Numbered from the stretch's first letter, positions 10,531-19,711 are shown. The stretch: DNA of 64,000 nucleotides from Planctomycetota bacterium (GCA_023954375.1 JAMLIC010000011.1:1-64000), one strand, 5' to 3'. Notes: generated by a model not told the origin, from the sequence alone. Numbers and translations are program-made.

Positions 10531-12359
10531 CGGGGTCGGTCTCCTGGTGGTGACGCCTGGTCGATGCTGGCGCGCAGCGCGGCGGCGCGCTCCTTGACCT
10601 CGTCGCGGAAGGTGCCGAGGAGCGCGCCTTCGCCTCGGTCGATGGGCTCCTCCGCCGCGCGGATGAGGGCCTCGGCGCTCTCGTGGGCGCGGCGCGCCGC
10701 CTCGAGCTCGGCCGGTCGGACGGGCTGGTGCACGTCCGCCATGAGCAGGTCGGCGAGGACGAGCCGGACGCGCGCCGCCACCGGCTCGCCGCGCGCGCCC
10801 CGGGCGACCTCACGCTCGAACCGGGGGCGGAGCGACTGGTCGCCCCGCGCCCGCTCGCGCCGCGCGTTGTGCGCGACGAACAGGATCTCGCCGCGCAGGA
10901 CGGCGGTGAACGGGCCCGGCGGCCCCTCGCCCTCTTCGGTCAGCTCCAGGGCGGCGAGCATCCGCTCGACGTCCTTCCCGCAGCGGGCCAGCGCGAACTC
11001 GAGCGCGGGCTCGCCCCGGAGGAGCTCGCAGAGCGCCTGGAGGAGCTCCTCGAACGGGGCCTCCTTCAGGCTGAGGAGCGAGACGAAGAGGTCGCGCAGG
11101 GGCGGCTGCTCGACGAGCCGCAGGCCGGGGGCCGCCCGCTTCACGCTGCCGAGGTACGCGCACGCGCGCTTGACGGCGGCGATCGCCGCCTCGTCCCCAC
11201 GCCGGAGCGCCGCCGGGAGCAGGAACGACCCCGGGAGCCGCTCGTCGTCGACCGCCCGCGCGACGACCTCGTCCAGCAGGTCCCGCGGGACGCGCCCCTC
11301 GAGCTGCGCCAGCGCGGCGTCGAGCCCCCGGAGGTCGTCGAGGCGCAGCGCCTCGCGCGCCGCGGCCAGGGCTCGCCCGGGGTCGTGGACGGCGGCGGGC
11401 GCCGGCGCAGGGGCGGGCACCCCGGCCGGCGGCGGCGCCGCCGCGGCGAGCAGGCTGCGGAGCATCGATCGGAGCATCAGTGGCCTCGTGTTGGGCGCCG
11501 CGGAGACGCGTCCGTGCGTGACCGCCGGCGCGCGGCCCGCGCGCGGCCGCGCCGCCGGCGCGCGCTCGAGCGCCTCCGCCAGCGCGTCGGCCGAGGGGAA
11601 GCGGTCCTCCGGCCGCCGGGCCATCGCCCGCTCGACGACCGCCACCAGCCCGGGCGGCAGGCCCGGGCGCAGGCGGGCGAGCGGCGCCGGCGCGCCCTCG
11701 AGGACCGCCTGGAGCACGGCGAGGGTCGCCCCCTCGAACGGCGGCCGCCCGGCCAGCGCCGCGTAGAGCGTCGCGCCCAGGCCGTAGACGTCGGTGCGCG
11801 CGTCCTCCGCCTTGAGCCCCTCGGCCTGCTCGGGCGCCATGAAGGCCGGCGTGCCGAGGACCGCCCCGGTCCGGGTCAGCCGCGCGCCGCCGTCGGCCGC
11901 GAGCCCCAGGCCGAGGTCGACGAGGCGCGGCTCGCCCTGCTCGTCGAAGAGCACGTTCGAGGGCTTCAGGTCCCGGTGGAGCACGCCGCGCGCGTGCGCG
12001 TGGGCGAGCGCGCGCGCGAGCGTCGCGCCCAGCCGCGCGACCTCCTCGGGCGCGAGCGGGCCGTGCGCGAGGCGCTCCTGGAGCGAGCCGCCCTCGAGCA
12101 GGTCCAGCGCCACCCAGGGCGGCCGGGCCTCGAGGTCGGCCGCGTGGACGCGCACGATGTGCGGGTGGTCGAGCCGCGCCAGGACCTCGGCCTCCCGCCG
12201 CAGGCGCAGGAGCTCCTCCGGCTCGGCGCCGGGCAGGAGCGTCTTCAGGGCGTGGCGCGCCCCCGTCGGCCCGTGCAGCGCCTCGTGGACGACCCCCATG
12301 CCGCCGCGGGCGAGCTCGCGGAGCAGCGTGTAGGGGCCGAGGCGCGGGGGCGGGCGCAC
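10527..12359 (-). CDS. Ser/Thr protein kinase with a helical C-terminal domain, no TM segment
   Basis: 610 residues from a GTG. Kinase domain ~8-265: ELARGGMGVVHEA, Lys39, HRDLKPSN, a DLG triad (LVDLGLGL) in place of DFG, GTPAFMAPEQ and DVYGLGATLY. After a Pro/Ala linker comes a ~290-residue mostly helical domain with no family I recognise (ALAAAREALRLDDLRGLDAA ... FRDEVKERAAALRASID). No membrane segment is visible, so it is cytoplasmic. It lies four bases after the stop of the 187-aa protein gene and overlaps the FMN reductase start, so it belongs to the GMC operon. Confidence 0.85.
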   Translation of the reverse strand: MRPPPRLGPYTLLRELARGGMGVVHEALHGPTGARHALKTLLPGAEPEELLRLRREAEVLARLDHPHIVRVHAADLEARPPWVALDLLEGGSLQERLAHGPLAPEEVARLGATLARALAHAHARGVLHRDLKPSNVLFDEQGEPRLVDLGLGLAADGGARLTRTGAVLGTPAFMAPEQAEGLKAEDARTDVYGLGATLYAALAGRPPFEGATLAVLQAVLEGAPAPLARLRPGLPPGLVAVVERAMARRPEDRFPSADALAEALERAPAARPRAGRAPAVTHGRVSAAPNTRPLMLRSMLRSLLAAAAPPPAGVPAPAPAPAAVHDPGRALAAAREALRLDDLRGLDAALAQLEGRVPRDLLDEVVARAVDDERLPGSFLLPAALRRGDEAAIAAVKRACAYLGSVKRAAPGLRLVEQPPLRDLFVSLLSLKEAPFEELLQALCELLRGEPALEFALARCGKDVERMLAALELTEEGEGPPGPFTAVLRGEILFVAHNARRERARGDQSLRPRFEREVARGARGEPVAARVRLVLADLLMADVHQPVRPAELEAARRAHESAEALIRAAEEPIDRGEGALLGTFRDEVKERAAALRASIDQASPPGDRPR

Positions 12360-12363
12360 GGCG

Positions 12364-12927
12364 TCAGCGCACGAAGGTCGACGGCCGCCGCCGCTCGAGG
12401 AGGAACCAGCCCACCGGCACGCGCGCCGGCCCGAGCGCGTAGTAGGCCTTGCCCAGGAGGAGGTCGTCCTTGCCCGGCTCGACGCGCACGACGTAGTCGC
12501 GCAGCCCCTTCGTGACGTCGAGGAGCGGGTTCTTCCCCCGGCCGTAGTCGAGGAGCAGCGCGTGCAGGTAGGCGTTGTCGCGGCTGGCCGGGTCGACGCG
12601 GTCGACGCGGAAGAAGCCGAAGCGCCGCGGGGCGTCGTCGCTCGGCCGCGCCGTCCACGGGCGCCCCGGCCCGTCCTGCACGACGGGGATGTTGAACCCG
12701 GACGCCTCGCCGCTCGCCGCGCGGTAGAAGCCCTTGATGAACTTCTGGAAGGGCGTGAACGGCGCGATCGGCCCCAGGTTCTGGCCGCGCCACTCCCAGC
12801 CGACGAGCGCGTCGACCGACGGCGTCTCCCCGCGGACCATCAGGTCCTCGAGCGCCCCCACCCCCAGCGCGGCGGTGCGGGCGAACTCGGCCGAGGTCGC
12901 GGCCGCCGGCGTCGTCGTCGCGCTCAT
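12364..12927 (-). CDS. conserved-looking protein of the GMC oxidoreductase operon, unknown function
   Basis: 187 residues starting at an ATG that overlaps the GMC oxidoreductase stop by four bases. It has no signal peptide or membrane helix. Distinct segments are TPFQKFIKGFYRAASGEASGFNIPVV, FGFFRVDRVDPASRDNAYLHALLLDYGRGKNP, and PVGWFLLERRRPS near the end. The spacing of aromatic and charged residues suggests a lipid- or ligand-binding fold, but I recognise no family. Tight coupling to the GMC gene suggests a substrate-delivery, assembly or partner-enzyme role (inference). Confidence 0.6.
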   Translation of the reverse strand: MSATTTPAAATSAEFARTAALGVGALEDLMVRGETPSVDALVGWEWRGQNLGPIAPFTPFQKFIKGFYRAASGEASGFNIPVVQDGPGRPWTARPSDDAPRRFGFFRVDRVDPASRDNAYLHALLLDYGRGKNPLLDVTKGLRDYVVRVEPGKDDLLLGKAYYALGPARVPVGWFLLERRRPSTFVR

Positions 12928-14489
12928 CGCCGCCACCCCTCCAGCAGGCGCTCCGCGTTGCGCGTCGCCAGCGCCATGATCGTCTCCATGGGGTTCACGC
13001 CGATCGGCGACGGGAACAGGCTGGCGTCCGAGACCCACAGCCCGTCGGCGTCGTGGACCTTGCCCCACGAGTCGCACACGTGGCGGCGCCGGTCCTCGCC
13101 CATGCGCGCCGTGCCCATCACGTGCACGGTCACCACCTCCATGGCCGCCCGCGGGATCGGCCGGGCGAACAGGCGGCGCACCTCGTCGGGCCCGTGGAGG
13201 TCGGCCACGCCCTCGAACGGCAGGACGATCCGCCGCGCGCCGGCCTCGAACAGGAGCTCGCACAGGAGAGAGGTCCCGCGGACGAGCCGCTGCAGGTCGA
13301 GGTCGGAGAGCGCGTAGGTGACGAGCGGCCGCCCGCCCACCTGCCGCACGCGGCCGGTGGTCGTGTCCTCGACGAGGATCCCGGCGATCACCGCCCGGTC
13401 GTAGGCCGCCATGACCTCGCGCAGGGCCGGCCCCCAGTGGGGCAGGGTCATCGCCAGCATGGACGGCGGGATGTTCACCGCCGCCATCAGGTAGCCCTCC
13501 TCCTGGAACTCGCGCACCTGGTAGGCCTGGTGCACGCCCTTCCAGCCCTCGACCGGCTCGTCGAAGATCGCCGTCACCTTGGCGTTGGGGTGCAGCGTCA
13601 GCCCGTGGCCGATCGCGCCCGAGGGCGAGCGCACCCCCGAGCGGAGGAGGAGCGCCGGCGTCTGCACGGCGCCCGCGGCGACGACCACGGCGCGGGCGCG
13701 CACGACCACGCGCGGCCCCGGCCGGCCGTCGGGCCCGAGCGCCTGGCCGGCGACGCCGACCGCCCGCTTGCCCCGCAGGAGCACGCGGTCGACCCGGCAG
13801 TCGGCGAGCACGCGGGCGCCGAAGGCCTGGGCGCGGGGGACGTAGCTGACGAGCGTCGAGCGCTTGGCGCCCGTGGGGCAGCCGAAGGCGCAGTTGTTCG
13901 TGCCCGCGCAGTGGAGCTGGTTCCTGATGTTCGGGATCACCGACCAGCCCTTGCGCGCGGCCCCCTCGCGCAGGAGCTCGTTGTCTCGGCCGACGGTCCA
14001 GGGGTCCTGGTGGCCGGCGGAGATGAACCGCTCGACCCGCTCGAAGTGGCGCTCCATGGCGCCCGTGCCCTCGACCTGGTCCTCGCGCCGCCAGCGCTCG
14101 AGGATCTTGTCGGGCGTGCGCCAGCTCATGCCGCCGTTGACGACGGTCGAGCCGCCCACGCAGCGCCCCTCGGCGAAGGTGATCGGCGGCGAGCCGAGCG
14201 CCATCTGCGCGCCGCCGTCGCGGTAGAGGCGCCGCACGGCGGCGCCGGCGTCGGGGCCGAAGTCCTCCGTGCGGTGGTGGCCGCCCTCCTCGAGGACGAT
14301 GACGTCCAGGCCGCCCTCGGCGAGCTCCGCCGCGACCACGGCGCCGCCGGCCCCCGAGCCGATGACGACCACGTCGCAGCCCAGCTGGACCTCGTCGCCG
14401 CGGAAGGCGCGGCGCCGTGTGCGGGCCCCCGGGATCGCGTCGGGCCAGTCCGCGCGCGTGCGGATGGGCTCAGCGGCCAGCGAGGGCAT
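12924..14489 (-). CDS. GMC-family FAD-dependent oxidoreductase (long-chain alcohol/sterol oxidase-like)
   Basis: 521 residues. The FAD-binding dinucleotide fold is VVVIGSGAGGAVVAAELAEG (~39-58), followed by VLEEGGHH, the GMC signature CVGGSTVVNGGMSWRTP, and AAGAVQTPALLLRSG. The C-terminal catalytic block has HVMGTARMG and SPIGVNPMETIMALATRNA, placing His and Asn where GMC enzymes abstract the substrate hydride. The Cys-rich insert CAGTNNCAFGCPTGAKRS is typical of the long-chain alcohol oxidase and cholesterol-oxidase-like branch. The likely reaction is oxidation of a hydrophobic alcohol. It overlaps the upstream small-subunit-like gene by 20 bases. Confidence 0.85.
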   Translation of the reverse strand: MPSLAAEPIRTRADWPDAIPGARTRRRAFRGDEVQLGCDVVVIGSGAGGAVVAAELAEGGLDVIVLEEGGHHRTEDFGPDAGAAVRRLYRDGGAQMALGSPPITFAEGRCVGGSTVVNGGMSWRTPDKILERWRREDQVEGTGAMERHFERVERFISAGHQDPWTVGRDNELLREGAARKGWSVIPNIRNQLHCAGTNNCAFGCPTGAKRSTLVSYVPRAQAFGARVLADCRVDRVLLRGKRAVGVAGQALGPDGRPGPRVVVRARAVVVAAGAVQTPALLLRSGVRSPSGAIGHGLTLHPNAKVTAIFDEPVEGWKGVHQAYQVREFQEEGYLMAAVNIPPSMLAMTLPHWGPALREVMAAYDRAVIAGILVEDTTTGRVRQVGGRPLVTYALSDLDLQRLVRGTSLLCELLFEAGARRIVLPFEGVADLHGPDEVRRLFARPIPRAAMEVVTVHVMGTARMGEDRRRHVCDSWGKVHDADGLWVSDASLFPSPIGVNPMETIMALATRNAERLLEGWRR

Positions 14490-15024
14490 CGACGGCCTCC
14501 TCCGGCGCCCGGGTCGGGGCCTGCGCCGGCCGCAGCGGGTCGGGCTCGAGCACGGCCGCCTCGCCGCGGCGCACCTCGGCCGCCCAGGCCTGGAGGCGGC
14601 GGCGCGACGCCTCGGCGATCCAGCGCTCGGGGTGGTAGCCCATGGCCGCCTTCACCTCGGGGAGCTCGTACCAGGCGAACGCCACGACCATCTTGAGGAC
14701 CTTCGCCAGCGGGTGCAGGGCGCGGCTCTCCCAGCAGCGCCCGAAGTGCGCCGCCGCCACGGCCGGCGAGAGCCGCGAGTAGGTGCGCAGCCGCGACGAC
14801 GGGGCCAGCGCCGCCGAGGCCTCGAAGGCCCACAGCGCCGCGACGAGCCCCAGCCGCGCCGCCGCCGGCAGCGAGCCGAGGAAGCGCTCGACGTCGTCGG
14901 CCAGGCGCTCGTAGGTGGCGGGGGCGACGTCGGGCGGCGCGTCGCACACCGCCCGGGCGAGGGCCCCCACCGTCGCGCGGAGGCGGCGGGGCAGGCGGGC
15001 GGGGGGCGGCTCGGGGACGGGCAC
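14470..15024 (-). CDS. GMC-associated helical protein (gluconate 2-dehydrogenase subunit 3-like)
   Basis: 184 residues from a GTG chosen because AGGAGG lies a few bases before it; the frame is open much further upstream but with non-coding composition. The protein is all-helical. Its motif SRLSPAVAAAHFGRCWESR, followed by AKVLKMVVAFAWYELPEVKAAMGYHP, resembles small partner proteins encoded next to GMC dehydrogenases. These act as small subunits or Tat chaperone-like partners. It is first in a five-gene operon and overlaps the GMC gene by 20 bases. Confidence 0.55.
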   Translation of the reverse strand: MPVPEPPPARLPRRLRATVGALARAVCDAPPDVAPATYERLADDVERFLGSLPAAARLGLVAALWAFEASAALAPSSRLRTYSRLSPAVAAAHFGRCWESRALHPLAKVLKMVVAFAWYELPEVKAAMGYHPERWIAEASRRRLQAWAAEVRRGEAAVLEPDPLRPAQAPTRAPEEAVDALAGR

Positions 15025-15044
15025 GGGGCCTCCTGGGGCCCGCG

Positions 15045-15050
15045 ATTGTA
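15045..15050 (-). promoter_or_regulatory. -10-like box TACAAT for the GMC/kinase/FMN-reductase operon
   Basis: TACAAT (5 of 6 to consensus) on the minus strand, 20 bases before the GTG at 15024, with an AGGAGG ribosome binding site in between. This would drive the five genes down to 9952. Confidence 0.4.
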
Positions 15051-15142
15051 GCCTGCGGCCCGGTCGCGGCTTGGCCCCCGCCGCGTCCCCCTCGCGGCAG
15101 GTAGCCAGGCCGCCGCCTCGTGTTCTAGGATTGGTCCCGCCC

Positions 15143-16645
15143 ATGGGCCACAGCCAGACGATCGACTTCGACATCGCCGAGGACGGCAGCCCGATCGAGG
15201 ACGCCGTGCGCCAGGCGGTGATCCAGATCACGGTCGACGACGCCGTCGACGCCGCGGCCGTGGCCATGGTGAAGCTGCGCGACGAGGACGGCGCCCTGTC
15301 CGACGGCTCGCGCTTCAAGCTCGGCGCGGAGCTCACGATCGAGCTGGGCTACCTGGGCGCCGGGGTGAAGGAGGTCTTCAAGGGCGAGGTCACGGGCTGG
15401 CGGGGCGCCTTCCCGCGGCGCGGCGGGCGCACCCTCACCGTGGTCGCCCAGGACAAGTTCCACCGCCTGCGCCGCAACCGGCGCCAGAAGACCTTCCTCA
15501 ACATGAAGGACTCGGACGCCGTGAACCAGGCGGTCAGCGCGGCGGGGCTCACGGCGCAGGTCGAGGCGACGGACGTCACCCAGGACGCGATCAGCCAGTG
15601 GAACCTGACCGACGCCGACTTCATCCTCCAGCGCGCCCAATCCTTCGGCTACGAGGTGTGCTTCGAGCAGGGCAAGGTCCAGTTCCGCAAGCCGAAGCTG
15701 GACGGCGCGGCCGTGGCCACGCTCGAGTGGCACAAGGCGCTCAAGAGCTTCCACGTCGTGCTCTCGGTCGAGAGCCAGCAGAAGGACCTCAAGGTCTCCG
15801 CCTGGGACCCGATCCAGAAGGCGCCGATCGCGGCGACGGTCGCCAAGGGCCAGGAGCGGAGCATGATGGGCGGCACCGTCCAGGGCGCCAAGGCGGCCGA
15901 GGACGTGAACGCCGGGACGACGTGGCTGCCGTCCGTCGACACCGCCGTGACCCAGGCCCACGTCGACGCGTTCGCCGAGGGCCTCTTCGCCCGGCGCGCC
16001 GAGCGGTTCGTCCTGGGCGAGGGGTCGTGCGAGGGCGACCCCGACGTGCGCCGCGGGACGGTGGTCGAGCTGGACGGGATCGGCAACTACCTCTCGGGGC
16101 CCTACTACGTGACCCGCGCGATCCACACCATGCTGATCGGCTCGGGCTACACGACGACGTTCCGCGTGAAGCGCACGGCCGTGAAGGCGCCGGCCGCGCC
16201 GCCGCAGCGCCAGGAGACGAGCCACGAGCCCGAGCGCAAGGAGCCGACGGCGCTCCTGGACCCGGACTGGGTGCCGCCGGGCGGGATCGTGGCCGAGGTG
16301 CTCGTCCCGCCCTCCGGGATCCGCACCGAGAGCGCGACCTCGTCGCCCTCGGTGCAGCCGGCGGTGGACGGGATCCACCCGGAGGTCGGGCCCGAGCCGC
16401 CGCCGACGACGCAGACGATCCGCTTCAAGCTCGAGGACCAGGACGGCACGCCCCTGGGCGGCAAGCCCTTCGAGCTGGTCATCCCCGGCTCGCCCCCGAT
16501 CTCCGGCACGACGGGCGCCGACGGCTACGTCGTGGCCGACGTGCCCATCGACGCGCAGACGGGCGAGCTGACCTTCTGGCTCGAGGACGACAAGTCGGGC
16601 GACTCCTACACCTGGCCGCTGCGGATCTCGGATCACACGGCGTAG
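15143..16645 (+). CDS. orphan phage late control D / VgrG gp27-like tail-hub protein with a C-terminal beta domain
   Basis: 500 residues. Residues 1-~350 follow the gp27-like (phage late control D) pattern: a beta-rich start with DFDIAEDGSPIEDAV, then VVAQDKFHRLRRNRRQKTF, DADFILQRAQSFGYEVCFEQ, PDVRRGTVVELDGIG and YYVTRAIHTML. Such proteins form the hub of phage tails, T6SS spikes or extracellular contractile injection systems. A Pro-rich linker (~365-420) leads to a separate beta domain (~425-495: IRFKLEDQDGTPLGGKPFEL ... GADGYVVADVPIDA) like those that decorate spikes. No sheath, tube, baseplate or ATPase gene is in the window. TAGGAT lies 11 bases before the ATG. A hairpin repeat follows the stop. 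Confidence 0.7.
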   Translation: MGHSQTIDFDIAEDGSPIEDAVRQAVIQITVDDAVDAAAVAMVKLRDEDGALSDGSRFKLGAELTIELGYLGAGVKEVFKGEVTGWRGAFPRRGGRTLTVVAQDKFHRLRRNRRQKTFLNMKDSDAVNQAVSAAGLTAQVEATDVTQDAISQWNLTDADFILQRAQSFGYEVCFEQGKVQFRKPKLDGAAVATLEWHKALKSFHVVLSVESQQKDLKVSAWDPIQKAPIAATVAKGQERSMMGGTVQGAKAAEDVNAGTTWLPSVDTAVTQAHVDAFAEGLFARRAERFVLGEGSCEGDPDVRRGTVVELDGIGNYLSGPYYVTRAIHTMLIGSGYTTTFRVKRTAVKAPAAPPQRQETSHEPERKEPTALLDPDWVPPGGIVAEVLVPPSGIRTESATSSPSVQPAVDGIHPEVGPEPPPTTQTIRFKLEDQDGTPLGGKPFELVIPGSPPISGTTGADGYVVADVPIDAQTGELTFWLEDDKSGDSYTWPLRISDHTA

Positions 16646-16655
16646 AGGGTGGCCC

Positions 16656-16728
16656 GTTAGCTTTTTAGCTGTTAGCTTTTAGATTTTAGCTAAAAACTAA
16701 CAGCTAAAAGCTAACAGCTAACAGCTAT
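16656..16728. repeat. AT-rich AGCTAAA-type inverted repeat between convergent genes
   Basis: Built from TTAGCTTT and AGCTGTTAGC units, with a left arm (16656-~16682) nearly the reverse complement of the right arm (~16690-16728). It would form a long hairpin with a short loop. It is strikingly AT-rich against its surroundings and fills the whole 90-base gap between two convergent stop codons. It may work as a two-way terminator. A second, larger copy is at 42064-42226. Confidence 0.85.
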
Positions 16729-16735
16729 CTGCTCT

Positions 16736-19381
16736 TCACGCCGCCAGGGCCGCCGGCGCGGGCGTCGGCGTCGCCTCGACGAGCAGCGCGCGCCACGACG
16801 GCCGCGGGGGGGCGAGGGGGGCGCGGTCGAGCAAGACGAGGTCGGTCGGCACGCCCACGAGGCGCACCCGGACCTGGCAGGCGAGGTCCTCGAGCCCGCG
16901 CAGCCCGTCGAGCAGCGCCGGGAGGCCGCCGTCGTCGTCGGCGAAGAGCGTCACCTCCTCGCCGTCGGCGCCGCGCACGATGGCCCGCGCCAGGCGGGGG
17001 CCCAGCTCCTCGACGGCCACCAGCAGCTCGGGCCAGGCGCGGCCGTGCGCCGTCGACCCGTCGACCGGCGCATCGGTCGGCCCGGGCGGCGGCTCCGACG
17101 CGGCGCCGCCGCGGTCGAGGAGGACCAGGTCGGACGAGGCGCCGTCGAGGCGGGCGCGCACGTCGATGATGAGCGGCTCCAGCTCCTCCAGGGCCGCGAG
17201 CGCCGCGTCGAGCGACGGCGCCTCCGGCGCGGGGAAGAGCGCGCGCGGCGGCGCGCCGGGGCCGTCGACGCTCAGGCGCGCCGAGAGGGAGACCACGCCC
17301 GCGCCCATGGCCCGCAGGGCCTGCAGGGCCCCGGCGAGCTCGCCCCCGGGCTCGGCCGGCGCCGCCAGGGCCGGCGCCTCGAGGACGCGCGCGTCCGCGT
17401 CGAACAGGAGCAGGTCCGAGTCCGAGCCCACCAGCCGGACGCTCACCTGCCGCACGTCCGCCCGCGCCCCGGCCAGCGCCTCGAGCGCCGCCTCGACCCC
17501 GTCCGTCGGGTTGCCGCGGGTCCACAGCGCGCGCGCGGCCGCGCCGACGGCGGATCGGCCCGACACCTCCGCCAGGGCCGGCCCCATCTCCGTGACGACG
17601 GTGAGGAGCTGGCGCCAGGCCGCGTCGTCGGCCGCCGGCGCGGCGGCGGCGGGGGGCGCCGTCGGCCGGGCGTGCGCGCCGGTCCCGCCGAGGACCACGT
17701 GCACGACGTCGTCGCCGTCCTGCGCCTCCGCGGCGCGGCGCTCGTCCTCGAGGAAGTCGGGCGGCTCGGTGAAGCGCCGCCGCTCGCCCGACCCGCCCTG
17801 GAGCGGCGTCGCCGGGCCCTCGTCGTCCAGGTCGCGCAGGGCGCGGGTGATCGCCTGGGCGGCGTCCTCGGCCGCCTGCTCGACGACCGGCCTCGTCGCC
17901 CCGCGCCGGAGCGCCAGGAGGACGCCGGAGAGCATGACGACGGCGCCGGCCAGCGCGCCGAGGAGCGGGGCCAGCGCCCGGGGCGAGGACGACCACGGCT
18001 CGGCGGGGGCGGCGGCGCCGGCGGCGGCGCGCGCCGGGGCGGCGGCGCGCGGCGGGGGAGGCGGCGATGGCACCAGGGGCAGGGCGGCCAGGGCGGCGCG
18101 CCAGACGGGGAGCGCCTGCGCCTCGTCGTCCTCCGCGGCGCGGGCGACCGCGCGGTCGAGGCGCGCCAGCGCCGCCTGGGCGGCGGCACGGGCGCTGTCC
18201 GAGGCGCCGCACGCGTCGGCGACGCGCTGCAGCGCGGCGGCCCCGCGCCGGTCCTGGAGGGCGCCGAGGGCGTTGCAGGCGGCGATCGCCTGGGCGTCGC
18301 CCCAGGTCGTGGACCACGCATCGGCCGCCGCGAGCCGCCCGACGAGGCGCTCGATCGCCTCGAACGTGCGCGGATGGGGCAGGCTCCCGAGGCGCTCCAG
18401 CGCCGTGGTCACCCGATCCGGAGCGCCGCCATCGAGCGCGACGAGGAGCGCCTCGTGCTCGGGCCAGAGGAGGGCGGCGCGCGCCCAGAGCCGCCACCAG
18501 GCGAGGAGGTCCCCCGCGTCGCGGCCGACGATCGCCCGCAGGGCGGCCCGGCCGGGCTCGAGGCAGGCGGGGTCGCGCTCGATCGTCTCGAGGACCGGCA
18601 GGAGGCACGTCGACGGGTCGCCCCAGGCGGCCAGCGCCCGGAGGATGAGCCCGCGCTCGTCGACGCGCCCGGGGAGGCGCGCCGGCGCCGCGGCGAGCGC
18701 CCGGTGCAGCGCCGCCCGGACCGCCGGGCCCTGGTCGGTCGGCGCCGCGTCGACGGTGGGGCGGCTGGCCGGGCGGACGAGGTCCTCCGGCCCGACGACG
18801 GCGAGGGCCGGCAGCGGCCCTCCGGGCCCGGGCCGGGCGGCGACCGCCGCGCGGGTCGAGCGGGCCACACCGAGGTGCGCCAGGCCCAGGAGCGCCGCCC
18901 CGCGCACGTCGACGCACGGATGGGCCACGGCGGCGGCCAGCTCCGGGACGGCCCCGCCCGGCGCCGCGTGGGCCAGCGCCGCGGCCGCGCCGACCGCGCG
19001 CCGGTTCGTGGCCGGCGAGCCGCCCGCGGCGACCGCCCGCCGCAGCCCGACGAGCACCCCGCCGTCGCCCCGGGCGGCCCGGGCGGCGACGGCCTCGACC
19101 GCCACGGCACGCACGGCCGGGTCCTCGTCGCCCAGGAGCTCCAGCAGGGCGCCGTCGACGGCGGCGCCCGCGCGGCCGGTCAGGCCGTGCAGCGCCGCGA
19201 GCCGCAGCCCTCGCGGCCGCGCCGGGTCGACCAGCACCAGGAGGAGCTCCTGGGGCGCGTCGTCGAGCCGCGCGGCGGCGGGCGGCGCGCCGCCCGCCGG
19301 CTCCTCGGCCGCCGCCGGTCGTCCCGCCGAGCTCACCACCAGCAGCAGCGCCACACCCGCGCGCGCGAAGGACCCGCTCAT
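16736..19381 (-). CDS. secreted/membrane HEAT-repeat protein with C-terminal helix-strand repeats
   Basis: 881 residues from an ATG preceded by GGAGGGG. Residues 1-25 are a signal peptide (ALLLVVSSAGRPAAA). Residues ~40-410 are HEAT-type helical repeats (for example DEDPAVRAVAVEAVAARAA and HPCVDVRGAALLGLAHLG). A TM helix is at ~468-491, followed by RRGATRP, so the C-terminal part is probably cytoplasmic. From ~588 to 853 there are six half-repeats of about 36-40 residues, each a helix (L..AL..LE.L.P) plus a strand pair ending DLVLLDR or similar. The same repeat ends the FHA protein at 20470-21309. The upstream FHA/kinase operon is on the same strand, so a phospho-signalling partnership is likely (inference). 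Confidence 0.7.
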   Translation of the reverse strand: MSGSFARAGVALLLVVSSAGRPAAAEEPAGGAPPAAARLDDAPQELLLVLVDPARPRGLRLAALHGLTGRAGAAVDGALLELLGDEDPAVRAVAVEAVAARAARGDGGVLVGLRRAVAAGGSPATNRRAVGAAAALAHAAPGGAVPELAAAVAHPCVDVRGAALLGLAHLGVARSTRAAVAARPGPGGPLPALAVVGPEDLVRPASRPTVDAAPTDQGPAVRAALHRALAAAPARLPGRVDERGLILRALAAWGDPSTCLLPVLETIERDPACLEPGRAALRAIVGRDAGDLLAWWRLWARAALLWPEHEALLVALDGGAPDRVTTALERLGSLPHPRTFEAIERLVGRLAAADAWSTTWGDAQAIAACNALGALQDRRGAAALQRVADACGASDSARAAAQAALARLDRAVARAAEDDEAQALPVWRAALAALPLVPSPPPPPRAAAPARAAAGAAAPAEPWSSSPRALAPLLGALAGAVVMLSGVLLALRRGATRPVVEQAAEDAAQAITRALRDLDDEGPATPLQGGSGERRRFTEPPDFLEDERRAAEAQDGDDVVHVVLGGTGAHARPTAPPAAAAPAADDAAWRQLLTVVTEMGPALAEVSGRSAVGAAARALWTRGNPTDGVEAALEALAGARADVRQVSVRLVGSDSDLLLFDADARVLEAPALAAPAEPGGELAGALQALRAMGAGVVSLSARLSVDGPGAPPRALFPAPEAPSLDAALAALEELEPLIIDVRARLDGASSDLVLLDRGGAASEPPPGPTDAPVDGSTAHGRAWPELLVAVEELGPRLARAIVRGADGEEVTLFADDDGGLPALLDGLRGLEDLACQVRVRLVGVPTDLVLLDRAPLAPPRPSWRALLVEATPTPAPAALAA

Positions 19382-19545
19382 GTCGCCCCTCCTCGGCGGA
19401 GCGCCGAGCACCGCGCGCGCCACCGCGATCGGCTCCGCGCGCGCGAGGGGTCCGGGGCCCAGGTCCGCGGAGAGGTGCGAGATCTCGCCGGGCGCGGGGC
19501 AATCCCTCTCACGGCGAGCACCCGTTGTCGGTGATGAGCGAGAAC

Positions 19546-19643
19546 GGTCACCGAGGACACCGAGGTGGCACCGAGGGCACCGAGGGCCTTGTCTTGAAGG
19601 ACCTCTCGGCGTCCTCGGTGCCACCTCGGTGTCCTCGGTGACC
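19546..19643. repeat. CACCGAGG/CCTCGGTG dispersed hairpin repeat, copy 1
   Basis: The left arm (19546-19576) is the perfect reverse complement of the right arm (19613-19643), about 31 bp of stem made of CACCGAGG units, with a ~36-base loop that itself continues the pattern. The flank before it (CTCTCACGGCG near 19506, then GAGCGAGAAC) and after it (GTCTTC) resemble copy 2. It lies between the HEAT protein gene and the FHA operon, in a 330-base gap that holds nothing else I can identify. Confidence 0.9.
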
Positions 19644-19711
19644 GTCTTCTACTCGTCAGATCAAGCGGTCAGCGCGGTCACGCCGCTCGCGCCCCCCTCG
19701 CGAGCGCATCC

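Noticed and set aside
19546..19643. Insertion sequence remnant
   Set aside because: No transposase fragment and no target duplication could be identified; called a dispersed hairpin repeat instead.
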